DNA from: Rothia sp. HMSC078H08
Lineage (GTDB): Bacteria; Actinomycetota; Actinomycetes; Actinomycetales; Micrococcaceae
Direction: 5' to 3'
DNA: 64,000 nt
Assembly (NCBI RefSeq): GCF_001808955.1
Contig: NZ_KV795257.1
Location: forward strand, 283,127-347,126
A program made the translations under genes and the position numbers. Of the stretch, positions 47,366-56,677 are shown one piece after another (the stretch's first letter is position 1; every line of letters begins with the position of its first letter). The notes beneath the pieces were generated by a model, which was given only the letters and a program-made list of their open reading frames with translations, ran no database searches and was not told the DNA's origin.

Positions 47366-48829
47366 TTAGCGCTTGACCTCGTTCTCCTCGTAAGGACGCA
47401 GAGCCTCGCGCTCGCCCTCAGCACCGTAGACGCGGTGTACCTGAACCATGTTGGTGGTACCTGCGCGGCCTGCGGGAGCACCGGCAGCAACGACGACCAG
47501 GTCGCCAGCTTCTGCCAGACCGTTCTTCAGCAGGTACTCGTCCACGAAGTGGAACAGACCTTCCTGATCGGTGATCATCTCAACCTGCTCAGCCTCAACG
47601 CCCCACAACATGGACAGGAAGGAGCGAACCTTCGAGCTGGTGGTGAACGCGACAATCGGGGTCTCGGGACGCAGACGTGCCAGACGACGTGCGGAGTCAC
47701 CGGACTGGGTGAAAGTAACGATGAGCTTTGCATCCAGCTGGTCAGCGATGTTCACAGCTGCGCGGGTGATTGCGCCACCGCGGGTGCGGGGCTTGCGGTC
47801 CAGCTCGGGCACGCGGTACAGGCCGCCCTTTTCGGTATCCTGAACGATTGCAGCCATAGCCTGCAGGGTCAGGATCGGGTACTTACCGACCGAGGTCTCA
47901 CCGGAGAGCATCACAGCGTCTGCGCCGTCGAGGATTGCGTTAGCGCAGTCAGAAACCTCTGCACGGGTGGGGACGGGGTTGTCGGTCATGGACTCGAGCA
48001 CCTGGGTTGCCACGATGACAGGCTTTGCCCAGCGGCGTGCCATGTCGATTGCCTTCTTCTGGACGAGGGGAACCTCGGAGAAGGGCAGCTCAACACCGAG
48101 GTCACCACGAGCGACCATGATGCCGTCGAACTTGTCGATGATGTCCTGCAGGTTCTCAACTGCCTGGGGCTTCTCGATCTTGGCGATGACGGGTACGCGG
48201 ATACCCTCTTCGTCCATGATCTTGTGGACGGGGTCAACGTCTGCGCCGGTACGGACGAAGGAGAGTGCAATGATGTCTGCACCCATCTTCAGTGCGAAGC
48301 GCAGATCGTTTGCGTCCTTCTCGGTCAGCGCGGGCAGGGAGACTGCTGCGCCGGGCAGGTTGATGCCCTTGTTGTTGGAGATCGGGCCACCGACGACCAC
48401 GCGGGTGCGAACGCGGGTGGGAGTTACCTCAATAGCTTCGAGGCGAATCTTGCCGTCGTCGAGCAGGAGCTTGTCGCCGAGCTTTACGTCGCCGGGCAGA
48501 CCCTTGTAGGTGGTGCCACAGATTTCTGCGGTACCTTCAACGTCTTCGGAGGTGATGGTGAAGTCTGCGCCGGGCTCAAGGTATTCCTTGCCGTTTGCGA
48601 AACGCTCGAGGCGAATCTTGGGGCCCTGCAGGTCGGCGAGGATAGCAACGTCCTTACCGAGCTTTGCAGACTGGTCACGGATGGTGTCGTAGCGTGCCTG
48701 GTGCTCGGCGTGGTCACCGTGGCTCATGTTCAGACGGGCGACGTTCAGGCCAGCCTTGATTGCCTCGGAGATCTTCTCGGGGGACTCGATTGCCGGACCG
48801 ATGGTTGCAACGATTTTTGCGCGCCTCAT
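47366..48829 (-). CDS. pyk: Pyruvate kinase
   Basis: 487 residues from the ATG at 48829, matching the family N-terminus M-R-R-A-K-I-V-A-T-I-G-P; an ATG nine codons earlier is less likely. Catalytic residues in NMSHGDH, the KIEKPQAVENL lysine region, MVARGDLGVE and the MLSGETSVGKYP signature. Last step of glycolysis, ADP to ATP. Monocistronic. Confidence 0.96.
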   Translation of the reverse strand: MRRAKIVATIGPAIESPEKISEAIKAGLNVARLNMSHGDHAEHQARYDTIRDQSAKLGKDVAILADLQGPKIRLERFANGKEYLEPGADFTITSEDVEGTAEICGTTYKGLPGDVKLGDKLLLDDGKIRLEAIEVTPTRVRTRVVVGGPISNNKGINLPGAAVSLPALTEKDANDLRFALKMGADIIALSFVRTGADVDPVHKIMDEEGIRVPVIAKIEKPQAVENLQDIIDKFDGIMVARGDLGVELPFSEVPLVQKKAIDMARRWAKPVIVATQVLESMTDNPVPTRAEVSDCANAILDGADAVMLSGETSVGKYPILTLQAMAAIVQDTEKGGLYRVPELDRKPRTRGGAITRAAVNIADQLDAKLIVTFTQSGDSARRLARLRPETPIVAFTTSSKVRSFLSMLWGVEAEQVEMITDQEGLFHFVDEYLLKNGLAEAGDLVVVAAGAPAGRAGTTNMVQVHRVYGAEGEREALRPYEENEVKR

Positions 48830-49351
48830 GTACCTAACCTTTGTGTGTTGTTTCATGTGGCCCCTGAGGGCTCACACTGATTTTCCGGGGAAGACTAATG
48901 TCAAATTCCCAATTATTCCCACGTGTTCTAACAGGTAACCACATGCCGGATGCGTGGGACTCTTTCTCAATTATAGGGGTTTTGCGCCCTCTTGGGTATG
49001 CTTCTCCCAACTCTTTCCACCGAAGAAATTGTGTTTCACGTCGCATTTTGAACGCCACCCCTCTTCCATCGAACACGCCACAGAAAGTCGATTTTCACCC
49101 CCACCACCCCCGCCTCGCCCGGAAAGTAAATTAGGGTGCTTTTTACCCATATCTAGCCAGTACTGCGCAATATTTAGTCTCGTTCGAGAACATTCGAGCA
49201 TATTTCAAAAACATAGAGACACTCAGAGTGGGCTATGAGAAGATAGATGGGGCATCCAAAAGCTGGGCGATTTCACATTTTCGCGCGCCTAGCCTATATT
49301 GGAACCCATAATTAGTATTTGAAATGCGAAATATATCTGGAAGGTTCACAG
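48830..49351. other. Divergent promoter region of pyk and the flavodoxin-like gene
   Basis: 520 bases, more AT-rich than coding DNA, with several unsupported short frames. I see no gene and no named riboswitch. Confidence 0.5.
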
Positions 49352-49924
49352 ATGACTACTCGCGTGCTGATTATCTTCGGCTCCACCTACGGCTACACCG
49401 AACAGTACGCCACCTGGCTGGCAGAAGATCTGCGTGCACTCCCGCAGGCCCCCGAGGTTGAGACTGTCCCCGCCTCCAAGGTCACCCCCGAGCAGGCTGA
49501 GGCATTCGACGCTTTCGTCATTGCCGGCAGCGACTACGGTGGATTCCTCAACGGCGCACCGGCACTTCGCAAGAAGATTCTGCCGATTATTGCGCCCAAG
49601 AAGAACCGCACCGCATTCTTCACCGTCTCCTTCACCGGTGAATACTCCAAGAAGCTGCTGGACAAGGCCGTCGCCAAGAGCTACACCCCCGAACTGACCG
49701 AAGGTCGCCCCGTCTACCACCTGCGTGGCGGCATCGACTTCGACAAGATTTCGCTGGCTCACAAGACCGCCCTGAAGGGCCCGGTGCGCGCATGGCTCAT
49801 GGCGAACCCGCACCCGAACGAGGGCATTCAGCAGATGCTCGAATGCTACAAGACTGGCAAGGCTGAGTACATCGATCGCGAGACCCTCAAGCCGCTGATT
49901 GAGGACATCGCAAAGTTCCTCTAA
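49352..49924 (+). CDS. Flavodoxin-like domain protein
   Basis: 190 residues from the ATG at 49352 with GGAAGG upstream. The FMN-phosphate loop reads FGSTYGYTEQYA near the N-terminus, followed by the AGSDYGGFLNGAP and VSFTGEYSKK segments typical of flavodoxin-like proteins in the HemG (protoporphyrinogen oxidase)/flavodoxin group. Cytoplasmic, no membrane helix. It may be an electron carrier or an oxidase; HemG identity is not certain. Confidence 0.75.
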   Translation: MTTRVLIIFGSTYGYTEQYATWLAEDLRALPQAPEVETVPASKVTPEQAEAFDAFVIAGSDYGGFLNGAPALRKKILPIIAPKKNRTAFFTVSFTGEYSKKLLDKAVAKSYTPELTEGRPVYHLRGGIDFDKISLAHKTALKGPVRAWLMANPHPNEGIQQMLECYKTGKAEYIDRETLKPLIEDIAKFL

Positions 49925-49948
49925 GCCTTTCGGGAAACACAAGCTTTC

Positions 49949-50010
49949 GCCTCTTCCCACCCGTCTCTTTCAGCCGGACACCAGAACCTGAAAGAGCGGG
50001 CGGGAAGAGC
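49949..50010 (+). terminator. Long hairpin after the flavodoxin-like gene
   Basis: GCCTCTTCCCACCCGTCTCTTTCA pairs imperfectly with TGAAAGAGCGGGCGGGAAGAGC. No U-run follows, so assignment as terminator is moderate. Confidence 0.55.
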
Positions 50011-50130
50011 CGAGAAAAACGTGCCAACAGGCACCATATACGTGGTCGATGACTCTTCATCTCTCCTGCATCGACCATGAAACTCCGGGTGCCGGTGCGA
50101 GGCCGCGCCAAATACAGTACCCGGAACATG

Positions 50131-50163
50131 AGGGGTGGGTCTTTGTGTGTGCGGCCCACCCCT
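50131..50163 (+). terminator. Terminator-like hairpin in the lysozyme leader region
   Basis: AGGGGTGGG pairs with CCCACCCCT around a 15-nt loop and is followed by TTCCTTA. Confidence 0.6.
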
Positions 50164-50643
50164 TTCCTTATGCCCAAAAGCCGACTCAAAAGTCGCAAGA
50201 GGCACCGCCCGGCGCATCAGCACCCGACTGCATCCCGGCAACGTAGCTCTAGATGCTGCAGCCTACCCTGGACAACGAACCGACGCAGCAACACCCCAAT
50301 ACAGCGGTCCACAGAGTGAAATTCGCAATGCCCCGGCGTGTCACCCACCTAAAATTTTTCGCAAAAAACTGAGCCAATAAATGCACCGACAAGCCACAAA
50401 GTAAAACAGACACCCCAAAGATTCCAGGTTACTGTGCACTCTGCGAAAGATATACCGCCAGAATGACACCCCAAATCATTGCGCACATCGGTGCAGGTAC
50501 CGTACGCTGTTAGCTGTGTCAGCCGCTTGACATACCCGGCAACCGACACACATCACTTCAACTACCCCACATATTCACTCGTGCCAGAAGCCCCCGCACA
50601 GGGCCACATCGGCACATCCACCTCTCAAACACAGGCAAAATCT

Positions 50644-52584
50644 ATGAAGAAACTCCAGACTGCCGCGCGCTCCGCAGCAGCCCGCTCCATCATGGCGTCC
50701 GCAGTCACCCTGGTCGCCGCATCCCTCACCTCCGTTCCCGCAGCCTTCGCCGCCCCCAGCGCGAGCGCAGCGGCAGAGGTCAACCTCGGCGCATCCTACG
50801 AAGAGCTCAGCTACGCTCCCGCCCCGGATGCATCTCTGGTCGAACGCTCAAACCCCGCCATGGGTGCGGGCGAGCGCGAACGCCTGGGCACCGCGAACGC
50901 ACGCACCGGCGCCATCTCCCCCGCTTCTACCGCGACCCTGAGCGGTATTTCCGCGACCCAGAGCTCCGCGCAGGGTCTGGCGGCTGGTCGAGCTCCGGCA
51001 GCCGGTCAGGCACTGGCACCCGGTCAAGCGCTGGCACAGGGCCGCTCCGCATGGACCCCCTCCGGCGGCACCCTCGGTATGGACGTCTCCTCGCACCAGC
51101 AGAACGTGGACTGGGCGAGCGCCTACGCCGCAGGTTCCCGCTTCGCCTACGTGAAGGCGACCGAGGGCGGCTACTACACCAACCCCTACTTCGGTCAGCA
51201 GTACAACGGCTCCGCCGAGTCAGGCATGGTGCGCGGCGCCTACCACTTCGCGAACCCCCGCACCTCCTCGGGTGCCGATCAGGCACGCTACTTCGTGCAG
51301 AATGGTGGCGCGTGGACTGCCGACGGCAAGACCCTGCCCGGTCTGCTGGACATCGAGTTCAATCCCTACCCCGCCTACGGCAACACCTGCTTCAACATGA
51401 CCCCGGCGCAGCTGACCGCCTGGACCCGCGACTTTGTGGACACCTACCGTTCACTGACCGGTCGCGCCCCGATGGTGTACACCGCAACCTCTTGGTGGTC
51501 GCAGTGCGTGGGTTCGCAACAGTTTGGTTCTCTGCCCCTGCACCTGGCGAGCTACTCGACCGTGGTCGGTGCAATTCCGGCGGGTTGGAGCGGCTACGAC
51601 ATTTGGCAGTTCACCGATTCGGGCCCGTTCGTGGGTGACTCGAACTTCTTCCCCGGCACCGTGAACGATCTGAAGGTTCTGGCGAAGAACCCGAAGGCTG
51701 TGCACCGCAACTGGTCGAACGGCCAGGACCGCACGGTTGAGGAGCGTGCGGCAAAAGATCGCGCCGCTCAGGATTCGAACGTGGTGACCACCGCGACCGG
51801 CTCCATTGATATTCGCACCGGCATCGGTAACTTCTGGAATAAGAACCGCTCCTTCTACGGCAACCCGATTGGCACCGAGTACTCTCTGGGTCACGGCGTG
51901 TACGCGCAGAAGTTCACCAACGGCAAGACCATCTACTGGACGAACTCTCACGGTTCGCACTGGCTGGTCACCAACGGCGGCCTGGATCATAAGTTCCGCT
52001 CGGACGTGGCACGATTCCGCGGCCTGACCACCGACGAGGAAACCCGCTCCGAGACCATCGCAGTCTCCTTCGCTAACGGTGAGGGCGCCTACTGGTCTGC
52101 CGCTACCGGCACCCACATCATCAATGAGCGCGGCTCCATCTACGCGACCTGGCGTGCAGCTGGCATGAGGGGCGTGCCCACCACCGACGAGCAGAACCTG
52201 GGCAACGGCCTCATCAAACAGGAGTTCACCGGCAGCACCACCTACGTGTGGTCCGCGCAGACCGGCACCCACCGCATGCACACCGGCGGCGCGTTCTACC
52301 ACCGCTTCCTGCAGCACCGCGGCGCCTGGGGTGCACCGGTGACCGACGAGACTGTCACCTCTACGGGCGCTCAGATTCAGTTCGCCTCGGGTAAGGTACT
52401 GCTCTGGTCGGATGCGTACGGTGCGTACGAAACCAACGGTAACGGCGCGATTTTCAAGCATTGGGAGAAGAATAGCGCCCGCTACGGTGCGGCACGCGGC
52501 GACGAATCCTACGTGAACGGCGTGTACTACATGGACTTTGAGCGCGGCACGATCCGCTGGACCGCGCGGCGCGGTATCTACTAA
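50644..52584 (+). CDS. Secreted GH25 lysozyme with LGFP wall-binding repeats
   Basis: 646 residues from the ATG at 50644; longer upstream frame lacks a signal peptide at its start. The signal peptide spans about 1-36 (cleavage AFA-A). A Gln/Ala/Gly-rich linker (80-135) leads to a GH25 catalytic domain (about 144-330) with D148 in GMDVSSHQ and the DIE pair D236/E238, matching the family's acid residues. It cleaves the N-acetylmuramic acid-GlcNAc bond of peptidoglycan. Then five LGFP-type repeats (about 415-646), each ending in a W-S/T-x2-x-G-x-H-x-like block, that bind the cell envelope. Likely a cell-wall remodelling or separation enzyme. Confidence 0.88.
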   Translation: MKKLQTAARSAAARSIMASAVTLVAASLTSVPAAFAAPSASAAAEVNLGASYEELSYAPAPDASLVERSNPAMGAGERERLGTANARTGAISPASTATLSGISATQSSAQGLAAGRAPAAGQALAPGQALAQGRSAWTPSGGTLGMDVSSHQQNVDWASAYAAGSRFAYVKATEGGYYTNPYFGQQYNGSAESGMVRGAYHFANPRTSSGADQARYFVQNGGAWTADGKTLPGLLDIEFNPYPAYGNTCFNMTPAQLTAWTRDFVDTYRSLTGRAPMVYTATSWWSQCVGSQQFGSLPLHLASYSTVVGAIPAGWSGYDIWQFTDSGPFVGDSNFFPGTVNDLKVLAKNPKAVHRNWSNGQDRTVEERAAKDRAAQDSNVVTTATGSIDIRTGIGNFWNKNRSFYGNPIGTEYSLGHGVYAQKFTNGKTIYWTNSHGSHWLVTNGGLDHKFRSDVARFRGLTTDEETRSETIAVSFANGEGAYWSAATGTHIINERGSIYATWRAAGMRGVPTTDEQNLGNGLIKQEFTGSTTYVWSAQTGTHRMHTGGAFYHRFLQHRGAWGAPVTDETVTSTGAQIQFASGKVLLWSDAYGAYETNGNGAIFKHWEKNSARYGAARGDESYVNGVYYMDFERGTIRWTARRGIY

Positions 52585-52641
52585 GAGCGTGGAATCTACT
52601 CAACAGCACGGCAGCTAATAAACACTGCAACGCGCATATAA

Positions 52642-52680
52642 AAACGAGGGGCACCTGGCAGAGGTGCCCCTCGTTCTTTT
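52642..52680 (+). terminator. Terminator of the lysozyme gene
   Basis: ACGAGGGGCACCT pairs with AGGTGCCCCTCGT around a 5-nt loop, then TCTTTT. Confidence 0.9.
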
Positions 52681-52843
52681 GCTACAGGGCGCATCTTCTG
52701 AACAACATAGAATCAAGATGCGTTCTGCAGCGGGTGGGTTACCGAGTGAGTAGAGAACCCGGCTATGTTACCCGTGCCGGCAGGTAAATTTATGGCGTGG
52801 CGGGCGTGCCGCCTCGAAGTCATGCAATGTCCTAAAAGCCCCG

Positions 52844-52899
52844 GATTAGTGTGGCGGACATAGTCCCCATTGACTATGTCCGTGGGGCCCACACTAATC
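52844..52899. other. 22-bp interrupted hairpin (possible structured RNA)
   Basis: GATTAGTGTGG (52844-52854) pairs with CCACACTAATC (52889-52899) and CGGACATAGTC (52855-52865) pairs with GACTATGTCCG (52872-52882), with a 6-nt loop and a single 6-nt bulge (TGGGGC). It lies far from any gene end and has no U-run. It could be a small RNA, a protein-binding site or a remnant of a palindromic element. Confidence 0.75.
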
Positions 52900-53370
52900 G
52901 TTGGTGAGACCTCAATCCGAAGGTGTCTAAAGGGGCGCCTGGCCGGAATTAAGGACTCAACGGTGAATAACGGCACGGTACGAAGATGCTGAAATTCACC
53001 CGGGTATGGCGTTCCGGGAGAAGGAATCGATATCTAGGAGGGCCGAAACCTTCACACGTCATATCCCGTTACATCTAGGGTAGGTGTAGGCGCACGCGAA
53101 ACCTATCTCTTCGGCAAATATTACGCTTCAACCAGTAGTTGAATGTTTACAATACAAGTATGCATTTTGAGGTCTATAGATGTCAAACAAGATACTCTAT
53201 TGAACTAATTTAGTGAGAATTTTGAGATATTCCCCGAATATTTCAAAAATAAATTCCTGCGTATATTACGTTTAGGTGCCTAGTACTCACAGAGGAATTC
53301 GGCTCCTCACGATAACGGCTCTCAAAAACCTACAGTCCACCCCGCCCTAAAAAGCCGCGTTAAAAACACT

Positions 53371-53440
53371 AAGGCGCACCCCGCGTCGTATGCACAGCAG
53401 AAAGAGTACCCATACTCCCCCGCCACACGGGATGCGCCCT
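53371..53440 (-). terminator. Probable terminator of adhP
   Basis: GGCGCA-C-CCC pairs with GGGATGCGCC around a large loop; on the minus strand TTTTTAA follows about 15 bases later. About 90 bases past the stop. Confidence 0.5.
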
Positions 53441-53527
53441 AGGCGCTATAACCATCGAAACTACCGGCAAGACCCCAGTCGAGTGAGACCTTGAAGCCCT
53501 ACCGGGCGCCTCGAACCATCCGCCAGC

Positions 53528-54568
53528 TTAGAGGCTAGCGAAGTCCAGAACCATACGGCCGGTAATCTTACCAGCAGTCATTTCCTCGAAGACAGCCGGT
53601 GCCTCGTCAACCTCACGCAGCTGAACCACCGGAACCACGAGGCCGTCAGCACCGAACTGGAACGCCTCCGCCAAATCCTGACGGGTGCCCACCAGGGAAC
53701 CCACCACGCGGATACCGTCCAGAACGATCTTCACAATGGACAGCTCCATCATCTCCGAAGGCAGACCAACAGCCACCACGGAACCGCCCGCACGAACCGA
53801 CTCGATAGCCTGGTTGAACGCAACCTTCGACACAGCGGTCACCACAGCAGCGTGAGCGCCACCGCCGGTCAGCTCGCGAATACGAGCCGGAACGTCCTCA
53901 ACCTCACGGCCGTTGATGACGTGATCAGCACCGACCTTACGAGCCAGAGCCAGCTTGTCGTCGTTGATATCAACAGCGATAACCTTGGCACCGAAAACCT
54001 TCTTAGCGTACTGAACAGCCAGGTTGCCCAGACCGCCAGCGCCGTAAGCGACCAGCCACTGACCCGGGCGAACCAGCGACTCCTTGGTTGCCTTGTAGGT
54101 GGTCACACCAGCGCAGGTAATGGAGCTAGCCTGCGCCGGGTCAAGGCCCTCGGGAACCTTCACAGCATAATCAGCGGGCACCAGGGTGTACTCGCTCATG
54201 GCGCCGTCGACGGTGTAGCCGGCGTTCTTGACCGAACGGCACAGGGTCTCACGACCCGAGGTGCAGTACTCGCAGTGGCCGCAGCCCTCGAAGAACCAAG
54301 CCACCGACACGCGGTCGCCTTCCTTCAGGGACTCGACGCCCTCACCGACCTTGACGACACGACCAACGCCCTCGTGGCCCAGAATACGGCCCGGAAGCTC
54401 ACCGAAATCACCGGCAGCCACGTGCAGGTCAGTGTGGCACACGCCCGAGTACTCAATCTTCACGAGCGCCTGGCCGTGACCAACCTCCGGAACGGGGACC
54501 TCACGGACAACAACCGAACCGTCAACCTTCTCAGGGACAACAACAGCCTTCATGGTTTCCTTGCACAT
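53528..54568 (-). CDS. adhP: Zinc-dependent alcohol dehydrogenase AdhP
   Basis: 346 residues from the ATG with AAAGGAG upstream. Very close to E. coli AdhP: catalytic zinc ligands C44 and the GHE (64-66) region, structural zinc cysteines C96, C99, C102 and C110, the GCGHCEYC block, [11 protein letters not shown], the [14 protein letters not shown]ossmann motif and [11 protein letters not shown]. Propanol-preferring NAD-dependent ethanol/acetaldehyde oxidoreductase. Cytoplasmic. Own transcript. Confidence 0.95.
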   Translation of the reverse strand: MCKETMKAVVVPEKVDGSVVVREVPVPEVGHGQALVKIEYSGVCHTDLHVAAGDFGELPGRILGHEGVGRVVKVGEGVESLKEGDRVSVAWFFEGCGHCEYCTSGRETLCRSVKNAGYTVDGAMSEYTLVPADYAVKVPEGLDPAQASSITCAGVTTYKATKESLVRPGQWLVAYGAGGLGNLAVQYAKKVFGAKVIAVDINDDKLALARKVGADHVINGREVEDVPARIRELTGGGAHAAVVTAVSKVAFNQAIESVRAGGSVVAVGLPSEMMELSIVKIVLDGIRVVGSLVGTRQDLAEAFQFGADGLVVPVVQLREVDEAPAVFEEMTAGKITGRMVLDFASL

Positions 54569-54993
54569 GATCTAAACTCCTTTGTCATTGGTAGCCACAC
54601 TCAAGCCGCAAGCTGCAAACCGCAAGCTGCAATCTACGCTTTGCAACCTAGCGGGGTGGGTGCGCATATTCTTTACATTTCCACAGTACAATGATGAGCT
54701 GCCAGTCTAAAGGTTTACCCCCGAATATGACAGAGGGGTTATTTAGGGGTCGGCACGCGAGCGAGGATGAGCTTTCGATAAGATCTATTTCAATCAATGC
54801 GCTAAACCGCTAAAAACCGCTAAAGGTTGATATGACTCTATGACGAACCGACACAGAAGATGAGAATGCCTCCCAAACCAGCGGCCTGGGGGCATTCATA
54901 AAAAAATTTAAATATTAAGTTTGAGGCGCATACCACCCTAAAGAAAGGGTTCAATCTGCACCTATACGATTCACGGTGGATTTCAGCCGCCGC
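54569..54993. other. Spacer between adhP and the glycine-rich protein gene
   Basis: 425 bases, AT-rich in part. One hairpin (GAATGCC...GGCATTC, 54865-54898) lacks a U-run on either strand. Holds the adhP promoter; no gene seen. Confidence 0.45.
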
Positions 54994-56376
54994 CTAGAAG
55001 CAGAAAGCAACCTCAATATAGCCAGCGCCGCGCTCACCCGGACCATTCGGAGCGTTCAACGCCCAACCCAGATCCATGATGCGCACCGTAGAATCCATGA
55101 ACGTACCGCCGCCAGCACCACCGCCAGCCAGCTGCACCGAACCCACCGCATAGCGGGCACGAGCCGAATCGTTATTCCACTTCTGCGACACCACACGAGC
55201 CGAAACGCTCAACGCAGCACCGGAGCCGCCGCCGCCATAACCGGCGCCACCGCCTCCAGAAACCACCGACTGGTAGCCATTAAACAGCTCGCCAGCGTTC
55301 GACGGTCGGTTATCGGTACCCTCCGGAGTCTGATCCCACTGGTACGAATAGCTCGCCACACCATCGGCGCCCTTCGCGCGGAAACCGCTCGCACCCGCCG
55401 CACCGGCAGTCGCAGTGCTCACCAGCTTCTGAGTGGAGGTGCTCGAAAAACCAATCACCGAACCATCGGTGGTCGGCGGGTTCAGCTTCTCACCGCCAGC
55501 ACCGCCCACACCACCGGCGGCACCCGAACCCGGGTTCACCGTCAGAATCGGATTAGACTGCGCCTCATACGAGGTGAAACCAACAAAACCGGGCGAACCG
55601 TCGCCGTCACCCGAACCAGCGCCACCACCGGTGCTGAACTGGTGCTCGCCACCGGAGCTATCGAGCGAATAGTGCGCGGTCGGGCGCACAGCACCCGCAT
55701 TCGCGGGGTTCGGCAGAACCGTCGCATACGACGCCAGCACACCGGCACCGCCGCCACCACCGGCAACAATCATCGGCACGCCATCCACCTCAATAGCGGA
55801 CGAACCACCGCCGGACGCCGAATACAGCACAGCGCTCATGCCACCGCGACCGGTCACACCGCCAGAAATGCGGGTCAAATCATTAATCGCAGAAACAACA
55901 TTCGCAGGAACCGGCGAAGGAGCCTTCGAGGAGCCGCCCACACCGTAGCCGTCGCCGCCCTCAGCGGGCTTCAGCTCACCATTACCGATACCGCCCGAAC
56001 CGGCAGTCAGAGTAATAGTCTGGCCGCCGCGCACAGCCATAGAACCCTCCACCATGGCACCGGAACCGGCATCAGCCACAGTGTAGTTCGTGCCGCCGGC
56101 ACCGCCCACAGCCACAAAACGCATACGCTTAGCGCCCGCAGGAACCGTCAGCACGGCAACCTTCTTCACGCCGTCACCGGCAGTGATCATCGTCGAATCC
56201 TCATAAGGGCCGGTGCACTCGCCTTCCTCATCAGAAGCCGCATACGCCGGAATCACCGACGACGACACAACAACCGGGGCAGCCCACGCCGCACCAGCCA
56301 CAAGACGACGACGGGTCAGACCCGGGCGAGAAGAAGGAGAAACGGGGCGCGAAGAATCGTCGGCAGAAGAGCTCAC
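54994..56376 (-). CDS. Glycine-rich Tat-exported protein
   Basis: 460 residues from a GTG with AGGA nearby. An N-terminal twin-arginine signal, LTRRRLVAGAAW, with a hydrophobic core and an AYA-A cleavage site (about 1-47), indicates Tat export. The remainder is dominated by long glycine runs (GGGGGAG, GSGGIG, AGGAGG) interspersed with beta-like segments; it resembles glycine-rich domains that form triple-stranded or lectin-like surfaces. No catalytic residues seen. No anchor; probably secreted. The function is unknown; the fold suggests a surface or matrix protein. Confidence 0.75.
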   Translation of the reverse strand: MSSSADDSSRPVSPSSRPGLTRRRLVAGAAWAAPVVVSSSVIPAYAASDEEGECTGPYEDSTMITAGDGVKKVAVLTVPAGAKRMRFVAVGGAGGTNYTVADAGSGAMVEGSMAVRGGQTITLTAGSGGIGNGELKPAEGGDGYGVGGSSKAPSPVPANVVSAINDLTRISGGVTGRGGMSAVLYSASGGGSSAIEVDGVPMIVAGGGGGAGVLASYATVLPNPANAGAVRPTAHYSLDSSGGEHQFSTGGGAGSGDGDGSPGFVGFTSYEAQSNPILTVNPGSGAAGGVGGAGGEKLNPPTTDGSVIGFSSTSTQKLVSTATAGAAGASGFRAKGADGVASYSYQWDQTPEGTDNRPSNAGELFNGYQSVVSGGGGAGYGGGGSGAALSVSARVVSQKWNNDSARARYAVGSVQLAGGGAGGGTFMDSTVRIMDLGWALNAPNGPGERGAGYIEVAFCF

Positions 56377-56677
56377 GATAAAAATCCTGTACGTTGAGTG
56401 GGTGTTTCTAAACGCAGAAGCGACGGGCGCTCAAAGAGCCTCATACTCCTTACGCGGAGCCTCATGCCCCTTACGCGGGTGCCCGCCACACGCAATACCT
56501 CTATTATGCCTTCTCAACAGCCCAAATCCGTACAGGGTCCCGGCATATGCCACCATGAGAACATCCAGCGGCAAGAAGCAGGCAGCGGCATAAATAGCGG
56601 GCATAAAAAACCGCCGGACAGGGGCGCTCCCCATCCGGCGGTTTTCTATGAAATTCTTCTATGAAATTGAAGTTGAG
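56377..56677. other. Spacer between the glycine-rich gene and lgt
   Basis: 300 bases with the lgt terminator (56605-56645). Otherwise nothing recognised. Confidence 0.5.
56605..56645. terminator. Terminator of lgt
   Basis: AAAACCGCCGGA pairs with TCCGGCGGTTTT around a 15-nt GC-rich loop. The flanking A and T runs allow function on the minus strand. Confidence 0.88.

Larger units (their letters stand above)
49925..50643. other. Long spacer upstream of the GH25 lysozyme gene
   Basis: 720 bases with two structured segments: a long imperfect hairpin (49949-50010) after the flavodoxin-like gene and a terminator-like hairpin (50131-50163). The remaining part before the lysozyme start may be a long 5' leader. 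I could not match it to a known riboswitch by eye. Confidence 0.4.
52585..53527. other. 940-base spacer with a long hairpin
   Basis: The longest gene-free stretch. It contains the lysozyme terminator (52642-52680), the 22-bp hairpin at 52844-52899, an AT-rich block (about 53110-53300), and a terminator-like hairpin (53371-53440) past the alcohol dehydrogenase. A minus-strand frame at 52713-52976 overlaps the hairpin and has no support. Confidence 0.5.

Noticed and set aside
50164..50643. c-di-AMP (ydaO) riboswitch in the lysozyme leader
   Set aside because: I could not align its conserved segments by eye; left as an open finding.
52713..52976. Minus-strand frame of 87 codons
   Set aside because: Overlaps the 22-bp hairpin and lacks a start signal.
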